Position numbers and translations under genes: made by a program
The notes under the pieces: model-generated
Databases searched by the model: none
The model's input: only the letters and a program-made list of their open reading frames with translations
Told to the model about the DNA's origin: nothing
Source of the DNA: Achatina immaculata
Taxonomy: Eukaryota; Mollusca; Gastropoda; Stylommatophora; Achatinidae
NCBI GenBank assembly: GCA_009760885.1
Contig: CM019713.1
Span: 30,571,889-30,635,888, forward strand
DNA: 64,000 nt
Direction of reading: 5' to 3'
In this document: piece after piece, positions 1 to 10,729 of the stretch
Numbering within the stretch: position 1 is the first letter of the stretch
How the letters are laid out: every line of letters starts with the position of its first letter

Positions 1-12
1 TTAATTTTTCAG

Positions 13-153
13 GAACAACTATCTGACAAATATGGAGTTACTGGAATTCCATCACTAATTTTTCTGGACCCAAAAACTGGAGATCTAGTTTCAGATGATG
101 GCCGAGGCCTTGTAGAGAATGATCCAGATGGGGACAAGTTTCCATGGAAATAA
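13..153 (+). CDS. Nucleoredoxin/tryparedoxin-like protein, terminal coding exon (5' part outside window)
   Basis: This exon encodes the last 46 residues of a thioredoxin-fold oxidoreductase. It opens after a polypyrimidine tract and AG acceptor (ttaatttttcag, ending at 12) and ends with TAA at 151-153. The segment holds the cis-proline loop of the fold (GVTGIPSLIFLD), a turn (PKTGDLVSDDGR), and the signature DPDGDKFPW just before the stop. Tryparedoxins and nucleoredoxin domains end in the same way, at a short D-x-x-G-x-x-FPW motif. The active-site Trp-Cys-x-x-Cys must lie in an upstream exon outside the window, so activity cannot be judged. Family knowledge: these proteins reduce disulfides or act as redox regulators in the cytosol. 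Single-domain nucleoredoxin-like or tryparedoxin-like is the safest name; NXN itself cannot be distinguished. Confidence 0.85.
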   Translation, partial: EQLSDKYGVTGIPSLIFLDPKTGDLVSDDGRGLVENDPDGDKFPWK

Positions 154-2374
154 AAAAAAGGAACTTCTGGGAAAATTTGAAATGAGTATTTTTGCTTGAT
201 GTACACATATGTTTGTGATAATTTAAATTTGTGGCCCATGGCTTGTCACATTTTGGCACTTTATTTTCAAGTTGTTGCCTTTTATTATGTAAAAAAATAT
301 AGACAAGGAGGATTGTTAGTTTTTATATTTTCTAGCATTTTTTTAAAGACAGTGGTTTCCAAATATGTAAACAGGGGTGACATAAATGGAACCACAACCA
401 CAGTGGACAACCAGTGGTCTACACTCACTTATCAGTGTTAAAAAAAAAACATCCACCAGGATAATCTTATGACAAGTAAGAGCATTTAACAAGAAAAATA
501 TGCAAAGATTGTAACTCTTGTTAGTAATAAATATGGCGGACAATGAATAAGACATCAGCTGGTCTTTAAAATAGGAGAAGAGAAATATTCTCATACAAAC
601 TTTACTGAAGCATCAGCTGTATGACATAGTTTTTTTGTGTTTGTTTTGGAGAATTTATTTTTTAAACATTGTCTTAGTTTGAAGGAGAAATAGTGAAATT
701 AAATGTGATAGTTTGAAATATTTGTAAAACTGACACATTTTCTGTTTCCGTAATGCTTTTAGTAAACTGTTCATGATAACTCATTCAGTTGTATATTTTA
801 GCCCATCAGAGAGAATCACAAAATACTGCAGTTTCTCTGCAAGTAAGCAGTCTGAGTTAATGTCATATGGGAATTTGAATAATGAAGTGGTTAGTGCATC
901 CAGTTCTCAATGATGGTTGTTCTATTTTTGAGGCTGAAGCCTGTCCCAAGGCAATCCAGTCAACCTCATTATTGAATCTGGTACTTGACACTTGTTGAAG
1001 CTGGGGAAGAAAAAGTTGCCAGACTTGATACTGACCATATCAGTCTTTAGCTGACCAATCAGTTAAGGAATATATGAGCACTAACGTCAAAGTCCATTTG
1101 AACTACGGTGGCATGGAACAGGAATCATAGATATACACAGATTTAAAGAAGAAAAAAGAGTTTGGAATCTTTGGTATAGATCTTGGTCACAGTGCAGCTG
1201 TGGTCTTGTGGTAAATTTTTGAGAATCACTGTTACATACTGGAAGGAGTAGTGTTTTAAACTTTTAGACCACCATGAGCATTTGAAACAGCTTTTAAAAA
1301 CAGTAAACTTATTTAAAGAAAAAAAAAACTACATTCATATTCTTGTTCCATAGGTGGAAGTTTATAAACAGCAATTAACACTAAGAATCACACCACTTCC
1401 TAATAAAACATGTCCCTTATGATGATATATAACAAAAAAGTGTTTATGCGTTGTGGATTTTGTTTGGTAGTCTAAGAGTTAATTCAGATCACACAGAAAC
1501 TACTTAGCGTAATGCTTTTATTATATTTGTTTTATAAAACATGCTCATAAGTGAAAGCATAGCTGATGGATTGTGAAAATATAAAGCTCTTTTAAGTGGC
1601 TGTGTCATGCTTCAGTCCACATCTACTCTTTGCAGTGCTTCTAGACTGAATGTTCTTCTTTTATATACTATGTGACTGAGTGCTTCACTGTTTTGTCTAA
1701 TCATGATGATGTTCCAGATGTTAGGTGATGATAATGATAAGCTATTACTGCTGTCTTTAATTTGTTGGGGGCACACACAAGAAGATGACTTGATGCCTCC
1801 CTGTTGAACTGAAAGGCCAGGAATCAGATTTAGCTGCACTTTTACAGATGCCATGTCAATCTGTACCTCGCTAAACTGTCTATCAATAAATGCTATTTTT
1901 GTGTGGATCATTATGAGGAGCTGGCATGTATCTTTCTGGACCAACAATCTTGGTAATAGAGGAACATGTCTGCTTACCAGATGTCTGTAAAGTGCATTCT
2001 GCTGCTTGCTCAGGGGCTGATACATATGTATTCCTTCCACATTTTCTGTGACACAAGAAGTTTGATGTATATGAAACATTTATTACAAAACTATAAAATG
2101 TGGAACATTACACTGGGAACAATGTGGATAAACACAGCAATAAAAATTTGCTGCAGATTTTTTCTGGAAAGTCAAAGCTGATTTTTATAGATTCATTTCT
2201 CATTTGTCAAAACTGGTTAAGTGGTCTTGAGCCATATAAAGCAGTTATTGTTGTTATATTTCTTTAGTAGTGGCTCTGAGGTGATGGTAGCTGATGCTAA
2301 GGTGAAGATCATGTTAATACAGGCGTCAGGTCAAATCAGGAACTATCTCAGTGGCCTTCTTTAATTCTGAAAGC
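154..2374 (+). other. Probable 3' UTR and downstream flank of the thioredoxin-fold gene
   Basis: AT-rich DNA with no supportable protein. It directly follows the stop codon, so at least its first part should be 3' UTR. The first canonical AATAAA on the + strand is at 526-531. Others occur at about 2139, 3173, 5525 and 5873, so the true polyadenylation site is not decided by sequence alone. Around 880-1060 a degenerate SINE-like stretch can be seen: a box-A-like GTGGTTAGTGCATCC, followed by 'gatactgaccatatcag', which resembles the body of the SINE at 12508-12784. The short ORFs here look like chance ORFs. Confidence 0.5.
526..531 (+). terminator. First AATAAA polyadenylation signal after the thioredoxin-fold exon
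   Basis: AATAAA lies 373 bases after the stop codon at 151-153. It is the first exact hexamer downstream and would give a compact 3' UTR. The motif is short and further copies lie downstream, so use is unproven. Confidence 0.3.
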
Positions 2375-2386
2375 AGTTCTAAGGAG

Positions 2387-2487
2387 GTTGAAAGACTCAC
2401 CGAAGACAGGAAAAATTGGCGAACTACTTTGTGAGCCCTATGTGATGTCTAACGGCACGGAAAGGATATAAGATAAGATATAAGATA
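2387..2487 (+). mobile_element. 101-bp tail-only LINE insertion (family A) with 12-bp target duplication
   Basis: The insert contains the extreme 3' end of an RTE-like LINE: codons for a 'VERLTEDRKNW' type C-terminus, then 'aacggcacggaaaggatataag' and a tail of ATAAG/GATATAAG repeats. It is flanked by a perfect direct repeat AGTTCTAAGGAG at 2375-2386 and 2488-2499. The same 3' end occurs at 16386-16578 and 54377-54475. This is a strongly 5'-truncated target-primed retrotransposition product. Confidence 0.85.
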
Positions 2488-2499
2488 AGTTCTAAGGAG

Positions 2500-4608
2500 C
2501 AGACATCTCATCAATCTCCACCACTCTAGTAGAACATGTTGGAGAAAATGTTGATCGCTGCCAAGCTGAATAAGTATCTTTGGTACAATAACGATTTTAT
2601 AAGGAATAACATGAGGATTTAGGAGATCTTGATTAAATTTGTCACCAGAAACCGGAAAATTCTGCAGTACTCATCCTGGCATCAGGATTTATAATTAGCG
2701 TTGAGGTGTCCAACTTCAGCGGCCTCAAGAACTGCGATATTAGGTGGAAATCGAATTGCAGGCCGCATCTAAATCACGCAGTTTTTGCCAACATGCAGAA
2801 AACCAAGTAAAAGTAATAAAGGTAAAACTGCACCATACACCTCTATCTACCTTTATTATTAGAACTAGTTTTACTGCAGCTGCCATCCCTTTTATCTGAG
2901 TAAAAGTAACAGCTGTGAAGTAAAGGTGAACCGATAGTATTTATAATAAACTTTTCTGGACTTTAAAAAATGTTTGTGCATGTTTTGAAGACAAAAATCA
3001 TTTATACAAATACACTTTTAAATTAAATATTCTGATTATATTAATTTTAATCAAATAAATTACATTTTCACAATAACCTTGGTGGCCGCCAACTGGACAC
3101 TCTTGATTTAGTGTGACCTGACACTGGAAAAAAGATAAAGAGGATTTTTTTTTTTTTTTTGCTTTAAACTTGAATAAATCTTAAGCTTTCATTACAGAAT
3201 CCTTTGTGACCTTCTTTGAGGAAGTTAATATATAATTTTATTTATAAATCAGGACTGAACAATGTATGTGTTCATTGATGATTAGCGTTTTGTGCGTAGC
3301 TTTATTGATCTTTTGTCTCTCACTTTGGGTAATCAGTGCAGTGTGTTGTAGCAATTTTCTATGCCAGTTTGTCATGGTAATTGCAATACTGATATTTTGG
3401 AGCTTATTTTTTATTAGTAAATCATTCCAGTTTTGAAATTTTGGTAACTGGGTTAATGAAAATATCTAGTTTAATGTAGGAATCCAACATTGTTTATGTA
3501 ATGTTATCTTATGCTTGTGTAATTTGCATCTTACTTAAACTTTCTTTTGTATAATAATTTGAGTATATGCATAAGTTTAAATATATTCTGGCTTATTTTG
3601 GTTTTTTTTTTTTGTGAGAAAGATCACTTAAATGTTCAACAGTATTTTTGTCTATGTATCTAATAGTATTGTACCAATGTTTTTCAACCATTTTCTCACG
3701 TCAGAAGCTCAGAAATGATTTTCTATTATTCTCTGCTTATTTCAAGGAACATCTGAAATAATCTTTTGGTGCTCTTCCCATATTTAAAAAAAAAAAAAAA
3801 GTTTTGTTTTGAGAACTTTTCAGTGCTGTTAACGTGGTTTGAGAAACCCTGTAATATAATCTTCTAGAAGTCTGTGCTCTCATATAAACATACAGTGTTC
3901 AGTTCATATTTTGAAGCAACTCTGAAATATTCTTGTAATGCTTGGTGCAAATTTAAAGAAAACTGAAATAATCTTGTAATGCTTGGTGCAAATTTAAAAA
4001 AACTCTGAAATAAATTTTATACATTTTCTGTGAATACCTCTCTAAATCCAAAATTAATCTTCTAAAGTTTTCTGTAGATCTATAAGAAATAGAAAAAAAA
4101 AATCTTCTAAAGCTTTCTGTAGATCTGTAGGAAATATAAAAAAAAAATAATCTTCTAAAGTTTTCTGTAGATCTATAGGAAATTGCAAAAAAAAAACAAA
4201 AAAAAAAACTTCACCCATTCTGTGCAGATTCTGAGGAAAAAAGAGTTCCTATTATAAATATTAGGATGAAATACAATTTCATTACAGCTAAAATACAATC
4301 AAGAATATTTAAGGCCTACATATGCACATGCTCATAAACACACATGTACATATCAACCAATATTAAAGACAACTGAAACATTTCTCCAATACTTATTTGT
4401 ATCATACAATTTGTTAATACAATAAGTAACATGCAAAGAGAATGTAGACTTCATATTTGACACCCATATTAAATGTGCTTCTGTACTGCATAATCTTTTG
4501 TTTTAATTGGCACAAATGCGGAATTTTTATGCAAAATATACTCAAATTCTCTTTATTATTTTGAACAACAGTGAACATTTTCACATCATGTAAAACTGTA
4601 ACCAAATA
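2500..4608. other. AT-rich non-coding DNA with short repeats
   Basis: No gene is recognised. At about 2820-2930 there is a copy, in opposite orientation, of a dispersed repeat also found beside the palindrome at 60801-60902 (shared 'aaaactgcaccatacacctc' and 'ataaaagggatgg'). At 3930-4225 a short unit beginning 'aatcttctaaag' and ending 'ctgtagatctatag' is repeated three times, after a duplicated 'cttgtaatgcttggtgcaaa'. The rest is poly-A/T rich with no coding signal. Confidence 0.5.
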
Positions 4609-4932
4609 CAGATGGTCCCTAACTTTCAATGGGGTTGTGTTCTGAAGAGCCAGTTGTAAGCAAGATGGATTGCAATTTTAATACCTCGTCTACCAACACT
4701 GTTTTCTATTTATTTTCAATATTAAAAGCTATTTAACATCAGTTTCTATACAAATCTGTTATTTGTTTGCTTCAAGAGGTTACAAAATGTTACATATCAA
4801 AGAATTAAAATGTTATCATAAAATACATTGTGGCATTTCAACTTATTCTAATACAAAACAAGCATAAGAAGTCGGCAGTTGTGGCTGCCGATTGTCCTAA
4901 ACTCAAGTATGTCGTAAGTTGAGGACCATCTG
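4609..4932. mobile_element. 324-bp MITE with CAGATGGTCC terminal inverted repeats (pogo/Tigger-like)
   Basis: The left end reads CAGATGGTCCCTAACTT and the right end is its imperfect reverse complement (AAGTTGAGGACCATCTG). Both are flanked by TA at 4607-4608 and 4933-4934, the target duplication used by Tc1/mariner/pogo elements. The 'GGTCC..aACTTA' end style resembles pogo/Tigger-type MITEs. There is no coding capacity. The superfamily call rests on the TA duplication and end style only. Confidence 0.7.
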
Positions 4933-4934
4933 TA

Positions 4935-6783
4935 TTTTATGTCCCGCAGAATCGTGATGCCTTGCACCCCCTTTTTTTTTCTTGAGAATCCCTGCATTAG
5001 GTCGTTATGTTTGTTTTTATTGGTATAGACATGAGGAAAGTACAACTTTTGTTTGCTGGGCAGTTTCATTTATTTTGCTGTATGTGGTTTTGATGCTGTG
5101 GCTGAGCCTTTGTGAATCTGCTTATAAATCCAATATGGTAAACAGATATATGTCCTTGTGCTTCTTTGATTACATTATCTCAGTGTGACATTACACATGT
5201 GTAATCATTTGATAAAGCTGGTGCATTGTCTTAAGTGTGTACTGATATGTACATGGATGTATTAAGAATTTTTTTTTGTTTGCTCACAGTTCACAAATGA
5301 TTTTAAAAAAATAAATAAAAATGAAAACAATGAATGCAGTATTTAAGAATTCTCCCCCTTTTTTTTTTGTTCAAAGTTTAAAATGTCAGGCTGACACAGA
5401 TATGGATAAACACTCCAAGGCTTAAAATATGGAATTTGATAGCAAATCCGGATTTAGCTCAGAATATTAACTACTTGCCCACCACCAAAAGCTGGGGAAA
5501 TCTGTAAACTACATCAGAAAGGAGCAATAAAGAAGAAAAGGATGGTACACTTGTAGTTTATATTCATCACAAGTTGTCTGATACATAACATTACTTTTTT
5601 TAACTAAGATACTCTGGTGGTTTTTATGAGAAGTAAGTGATCTTTTTGCACTGTGTTCACGCTGTTGCTTTGGTCTTGTCTGTTATTTGAAGTGAAATGT
5701 TGATTGTTTGTTCCGTTTTTTTTTTTAATCTCATACATTTTTAAACAATCTTCCAACACTTTGGTCTATTCTAACGTTTCGGCCGTAACCGATCTTGCTA
5801 TAGCTACCTCATTTTTTTGTATTGTATTGTTTGAATATTTTGTAAATGCGTCGTTGTGATATACTGTAAAATGAAATAAAAGTAGTTGACAGATAACTAG
5901 AAACATGTAAATGAATAACAGAAGCTAATGCGGCCAGTCTTCTTTCTGTTACCAGCGGAACTGCGAATAAAGTTCCAGACAGCTGACGCCATAATGATCT
6001 TAAAGCATCGAGCCGGCTCCAAGTCTCGGAATGGGCTCTCAGTTTACTCTATCAGCGGGGGGAGGGGAGGCAGACTAAGAGAACACCACAAATAAGCAGG
6101 GCAGGGTTTGTGATAACTTGCGATCAATCAATCAATCTCAACAACTCGACATACAGATCGATTAGTCCGAATGAGGTCATTTATAGGCACGAAACAACAA
6201 GAGAATTAAGCAAAACATGGTGACATGAATGGCTCAATGCCCAGATGCGCAAGCCCCAGGAATGCAACGGATGCTGTGCTGTTGATCGACAAGAAATGCC
6301 CAGCACACAGGCAAGCGCTGTGCTGTACCAGACAGTCTAGGCGGTGATGCGCACGCATATCGCAGGCTTGACAAGTATCGATTGTCTACAACACTTTGGC
6401 TCTTAGCACATCCTGTCGATTATCTGGTACAACACATTTTTTTTTAATGTTAACACTTGTTGTTTTTGTTAAGATTGCTATGGGGTCACTCTGTTATCTA
6501 CCCATCTGTGGATGATAATGGTGACGATCGATGATAATGATCATAAACTGATTTCTTTTTATTTTTCTCCGTGGAAACTGAGAGTTGGGTAATATACTAG
6601 AAGGTGGAGCGATATCCATTATCAGTGTCAAACTGTCCCAATAAGCCCCTCTGCCGCGCTGATTCCTAACAGGCTGTTTTGACAGCATGATTTATGACAG
6701 CCTGTTTCCAAGAACAGCTTTGAGTAAGAAAATGTCAGACACGCGAGAAGCCTCTTCAGCTTCTATAAACTGCTGACACATCC
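4935..6783. other. Non-coding region without recognised gene
   Basis: No supportable ORF, RNA gene or transposon was seen. The left part is AT-rich, with an AATAAA near 5873 that could be a distal polyadenylation signal for the upstream gene. 5930-6450 is less AT-rich and looks unique. It has no splice-bounded ORF that I can connect. Confidence 0.4.
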
Positions 6784-6843
6784 AACTACACCAAGAACAC
6801 ACACACACAAACACACACACACAAACACACACACACACACACC
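6784..6843. repeat. (CA)n microsatellite
   Basis: Interrupted CA-dinucleotide repeat with two single-base interruptions (acaaacac), ending just before the piggyBac-like MITE. Confidence 0.9.
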
Positions 6844-6865
6844 ATTTTGGTGCTGGGCTTACTAG

Positions 6866-7546
6866 CTCTTCCCGTGCCTAATGACTAAAATTGGTCACTT
6901 CCGGTATATGTGTTCCGTGCCGTGTGACTATTTTTTTTTAATATCTGTTTTGTTTCTAAAAAAAAAAGGTGTAGCTTTTTAATTGTACGCGTTTTATTTG
7001 CGCATGTCCAGTGATCCCTTTCATCATGGTGGAAGAGTGCTTAGTGTCGAGCGAAAAAAACAAAGTTGTTGAGAGAGAAATTTCAATTTTTGGTGATGTA
7101 GATAGGGGTATGGACATGCCCTGTGACCAAACCATTGTTCTTGAATGTATCTCAAGTAGATCTAGACATTAGATGACTGGAGAAGTAGTTAGAAGGTTAT
7201 TTCAGACATTATTTTAGTGAAAATGGCCCATATGATCACAAGACGAGGCCGACAAGTAGTTCTAGGCATTTCATATGGTACGTACTGTACATCTATACCT
7301 GTCCAGTGGTAAGTAGGACACAGTTATTGCCTAAAAACTTCTTTTTTCCTAAAAACTCTGCATTTATGAAATATTCATACATTTTTTAGTTCTTTTGAAA
7401 CACAGTAAGTACACTTGTCACGGAAATACTGTATTTCATTCACCTTTCCAACTATACCCCCCCCCCCCCCGATACATATCAAGATCCCCGCTTTTACTCC
7501 GGCATCAAACGGAACGTCCGTGTTTCTTCATGAGGCACGGAAAGAG
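6866..7546. mobile_element. piggyBac-like non-autonomous element, copy 1
   Basis: The ends are inverted repeats: CTCTTCCCGTGCCTAATGA at left, and tcATGAGGCACGGAAAGAG at right, whose reverse complement is CTCTTTCCGTGCCTCATGA. The interior is homologous to 32624-33286 over several hundred bases: both share 'aatttcaatttttggtgatg', then 'ggtatggacatgccctgtga', then 'agatctagacat' and 'atacatatcaagacc'-type sequence. Copy 2 has intact TTAA duplications, supporting a piggyBac-like mechanism; at copy 1 the flanks have decayed. No transposase is encoded. Confidence 0.6.
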
Positions 7547-7677
7547 GATAGTAAGTTCTGTACGACCCAGACCAGCGTTTCTCAACCTTTTCATTGTGGA
7601 AGAAACCTTGAAATAAATTTTCAGATCTCAAGGAAATCTGTATAAAAAGATTAGTGTTAACAATAAGTTGTGCGTAC

Positions 7678-8130
7678 AGTAATAATAATAACAACAATAA
7701 TAATGTCTGAACCCTAAGTGCTCAAGGTACATGGAGCTTCCGCAAGGATTTTCCACAAATGCCTGTCCTTTGCCTTTTTTCCCGCTATTGCCCAAGTGAG
7801 CCCTCCTGTTGCTCAACATCTTCTCTGTTGTTTTTCTCCATGCTTCTTTCCGTCTATCTTTACTTCTGTTCCCCCTGTGGTGTCCATCTTAGTGGTGTTT
7901 TTGGAGTGAGTCGTCAGTCAGCCGGAGCACATGTCCCAACCATCGCCAGCGTCTTTCCTCAATAATTGCTGTCAGTGGCTTCATCTGCGTTTCTGCCAAC
8001 AATATGTTATTTCTTACTGGGTTTGGCCAAAATATTTTTCGTAAACATTTAGTCTGAAAATAATTCAGCTTGTACTCTGTAGTTTTTTGTGTGTGATTTT
8101 CCAGCATTCAGTTCCACAGAGTAGCACACT
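7678..8130 (-). mobile_element. 3' fragment of the RTE-like LINE (5'-truncated, - strand)
   Basis: Read on the - strand this is the C-terminus of the same LINE as at 55921-59110: 'FQTKCLRKIFWPNPVRNNIL', 'MKPLTAIIEERRWRWLGHVL' and then, after a frameshift, 'KDRHLWKILAEAPCTL'. The 3' end at low coordinate terminates in an AAT/AAC-rich simple tail (7678-7703). Frameshifts and loss of the 5' part make it a dead copy. Confidence 0.85.
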
Positions 8131-8761
8131 TAGATACTACTAATAATAATAATTATAATAATAATAGCTCTTTTCAACTCCTAACCTACTATGAGCCATT
8201 GCAAAGTGTTTAAAAAAATTGAAATAATTATAGTCATATAGTTCTGTTTTGTAGTCAAAAGTTTATCATTTTTAACTGCCGCGAAAGCTCAAAATGTCTA
8301 TACATTGCATCATTTCCTGGCATAACATCGTGACATGAATTTTTATCATTTTTTAAAATGTCCATGGGTATTTATTGGGTTGTTTAAAAAAAAAAAGTAA
8401 TCACGATCTCTGTATGAACACTGGGTTGCCGGCGGTGAACAACCTCTCTTCAGATATTCGTACTCCAGACTGATAGAGATACACTCTCCGTGGGCCTTGC
8501 TTGGTGATGTTAGCGTGTTCTGGCGGCGACAACTAGTTTGTGTGCGAGTCTAGAAACTTATGCATAGTCTTGTTCTAGGCCTGCCTGCGAGCTGTGCATT
8601 AACTAGACAAGAGGTTCTCAAAATCTGGCCTCAGGAGCTAGTCATCTTCAATAAAACTACACTACATGCCCTGCTCTAGACTTGACTAAGTTGTATTATA
8701 TGTTAAGGCATGGAGTCATGATATTGTTAACAAGCTCAGAGAGATAGGCTGGGTGGAGGAC
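8131..8761. other. Non-coding spacer
   Basis: Contains an AAT microsatellite (about 8138-8167) and otherwise unclassified sequence. No coding exon is supportable. Confidence 0.4.
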
Positions 8762-9006
8762 TTCCAGGGCAGTTTTCTTCTTCTTCTTCGTTCGCTCATA
8801 CCACCAAAACCGCACTGTGATCCTACTGAATTTACGCCTGTGGTCCTCGTTAGGTCCCGTGGTCTCCTGTGTGGTCCCCGAAAGGACCACACGAGATCCC
8901 CGAGAGGACCACACGGGGTTCAGAGTATCGCAGGGCTTTAGCCTATATTCTTGGTGGGTCTCTGAAGCGGATTCCGTGACACCATGGTTTTCGTTGCACC
9001 AGTTTA

Positions 9007-9280
9007 GTCTAGAGTTGGACTTTCTCACCGGAAGACCTCGACGTGTTTAGGATATCAGTGCATCCCCGCTGGGTGAGAGGCGGTAGCCCACCCAGGCCAG
9101 AGTTGGACCTTCTCACTGGAAAACCTCGACGTGTTTTGAGATACCCGTGTATCACCGCCGGGCGAGAGGTGGTTGCCCATCCAGTCCAGAGTTGGTCTTT
9201 CTCACCGGAAAACCTCAGCGTGATTAGGATATGCAAACATCCCCGCCGGGTGAGAGGTGGTTGCCTATCTAGACTGCCCT
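9007..9280. repeat. Three tandem ~86-bp sub-repeats inside element X copy 1
   Basis: Units begin 'gagttggactttctcaccgg' and contain 'acctcgacgtgtttaggata' and 'ccgctgggtgagaggcggt' with 10-20% divergence. Three units occur in tandem. The same three are present in copy 2 at about 52037-52300, so the array predates the two insertions. Confidence 0.8.
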
Positions 9281-9385
9281 GGTCCAGTGTCTCCGACTTC
9301 AGCATTTTGCGGTCGTGGCCGCTACCCTTCCTAGTTGTGACCAGGATGGAGCTTTTGTCCTGGAGGACGAATCCTCGCCACTAGT

Positions 9386-9950
9386 AACTTCCACCCCTGG
9401 GTTGAGCAGGTTTAGGCACATTATCCCAGTATGGGCGTGTTTGGGACGTGACCGACCTCTAGAGCAGAGGTACTGTGACATGCGTAGCCTTCAAGATTCA
9501 CCCCTGGTGTGAGCCGGTTTAGGCATAATTCACCAGTATGGGTGTATATCGGGCGTGACCGACCTCTAGAGCAGAGGTGGCATGACATGTCTAGCCATCA
9601 AGTTCCACCCCTGGTGTTTGCCGGTTTAGGCATATTTCACCAATGTAGGTGTATTTCGGACGTGACCGGCCTCTAGAGCAGAGGCGCCGTGGTATGTATA
9701 GCTCTCGTAGCGATACTAATGGACATACCGATTAAATTTCACTTTATCCTTTGCACCACCTTTCCCATCGGCACCGCATCTTCTTTTTTTTGCATTTTCT
9801 TCCTTGACCGGGAGGAGCTTCACTCCACGCGCGGCATTCGAAGAGTCTCGCCAGCATTGTCTTAACCTCTGGGACAAGCCGGTTCATGCATTTCACCCGA
9901 TATGACTGCACTCAGGACGTGACCGACCTCCAGACCAGAGGTGCCGTGAT
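9386..9950. repeat. Four to five tandem ~105-bp sub-repeats inside element X copy 1
   Basis: Each unit has 'ttccacccctggtgtgagcc', then 'ggtttaggcat', then 'tatgggtgtat', then 'gtgaccgacctctagagcag' and 'aggtgccgtgacatg'. The last unit is divergent ('cctctgggacaagccggttc'). Read on the - strand one frame gives the recurring peptide CSRGRSRPKHAHTG, but the unit length does not hold one frame, so the array is not a coding repeat as it stands. Confidence 0.75.
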
Positions 9951-10316
9951 TTGACTGTTTGCTTCGCTTTATCCTTTCTACCACCTTTTCCGCAGTGGTG
10001 CCGCGTGGCAATCCCATTTGCACCTTTCTTCATTGGCCAGGAGGAGCACCGCTCCACGCACGGCAGCTGAATAATCTCGCCAACAGCGGTAGATGAGCTA
10101 CCAAACGTGCCACTCATCTACCCTAAGTATCTGGTTTTCAGGCGCCAGATATTCGCCCTCGCCCCTTCTCCTGTCAGTTTAAACAGTTCTGCCACGGGAA
10201 GGCCAAGAGCTGGACTTGACTGCCAGAGGCTGTTTGAAACGCACGCTGTAGGAGTGGAGATCGAATTATCCATCCCACCTCCGGCAATAACAGTCTTTAG
10301 AACCTTTCAGGGCAGT

Positions 10317-10729
10317 GAATCCCCATCGCTGCTCAGATTATAAAGAGCTGGGGATACAGACCGGCACGGCCAGGGACGAGAGGCATACAGGATGTGTGAG
10401 ACAACTGGTCAGCCAACACAGGACAAGCACTATCAGCCAGAGGACATATTGTGTATGTGTGTGTGTGTGTGTGGGAGGGGGGGGGTGCTGTTTGAGCACC
10501 TGTGGGCATGTCTGGACTGCAATGATGATGGCCCAGACCATAAACTATAAACATGCAGGCCTTTTTATTTTTTAGATTGATTATTTTATTCTGTTTTCTT
10601 GATAAAGTGGTGTCTTTATGTGCAGTTTTCAGTCAGGTATTTACCTCAGTTGTGTTTCTGTAAGTGGGAGTGGCCTACTACTGCGGGCTCTGCTTATAGC
10701 GCACCTGAAATACTTTTTGAGTACACCTA
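10317..10729. other. Non-coding spacer with TG/G simple repeat
   Basis: Holds a (TG)n tract followed by a G run at about 10453-10486. No gene is recognised. Confidence 0.5.

Larger units (their letters stand above)
8774..10304 (-). mobile_element. Unidentified 1.5-kb retro-type repeat ('element X'), copy 1
   Basis: Nearly the same sequence as 51843-53309. On the - strand it starts GGTTCTAAR and ends in a (GAA)n tail (+ strand 'ttcttcttcttcttcg'). It is flanked by an imperfect 12-bp direct repeat, TTCCAGGGCAGT at 8762-8773 and TTTCAGGGCAGT at 10305-10316. A simple 3' tail plus a target duplication of this length indicates LINE-style mobilisation. No long ORF spans it. The middle carries two sets of sub-repeats, listed separately. 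This copy has about 41-46 extra bases near 8871-8917 compared with copy 2, including a GGACCACACGRGATCCCCGA-like duplicated unit, and an additional stretch near 10124-10160. The family is not recognised; a non-autonomous derivative of a LINE is likely. Confidence 0.75.

Noticed and set aside
1612..2079. 155-codon ORF on the - strand
   Set aside because: No family resemblance, no splice support, and it lies in the likely 3' UTR of the + strand gene.
7570..7640. Third hAT MITE ('accagcgtttctcaaccttt')
   Set aside because: Only one end is recognisable and the partner end could not be found.
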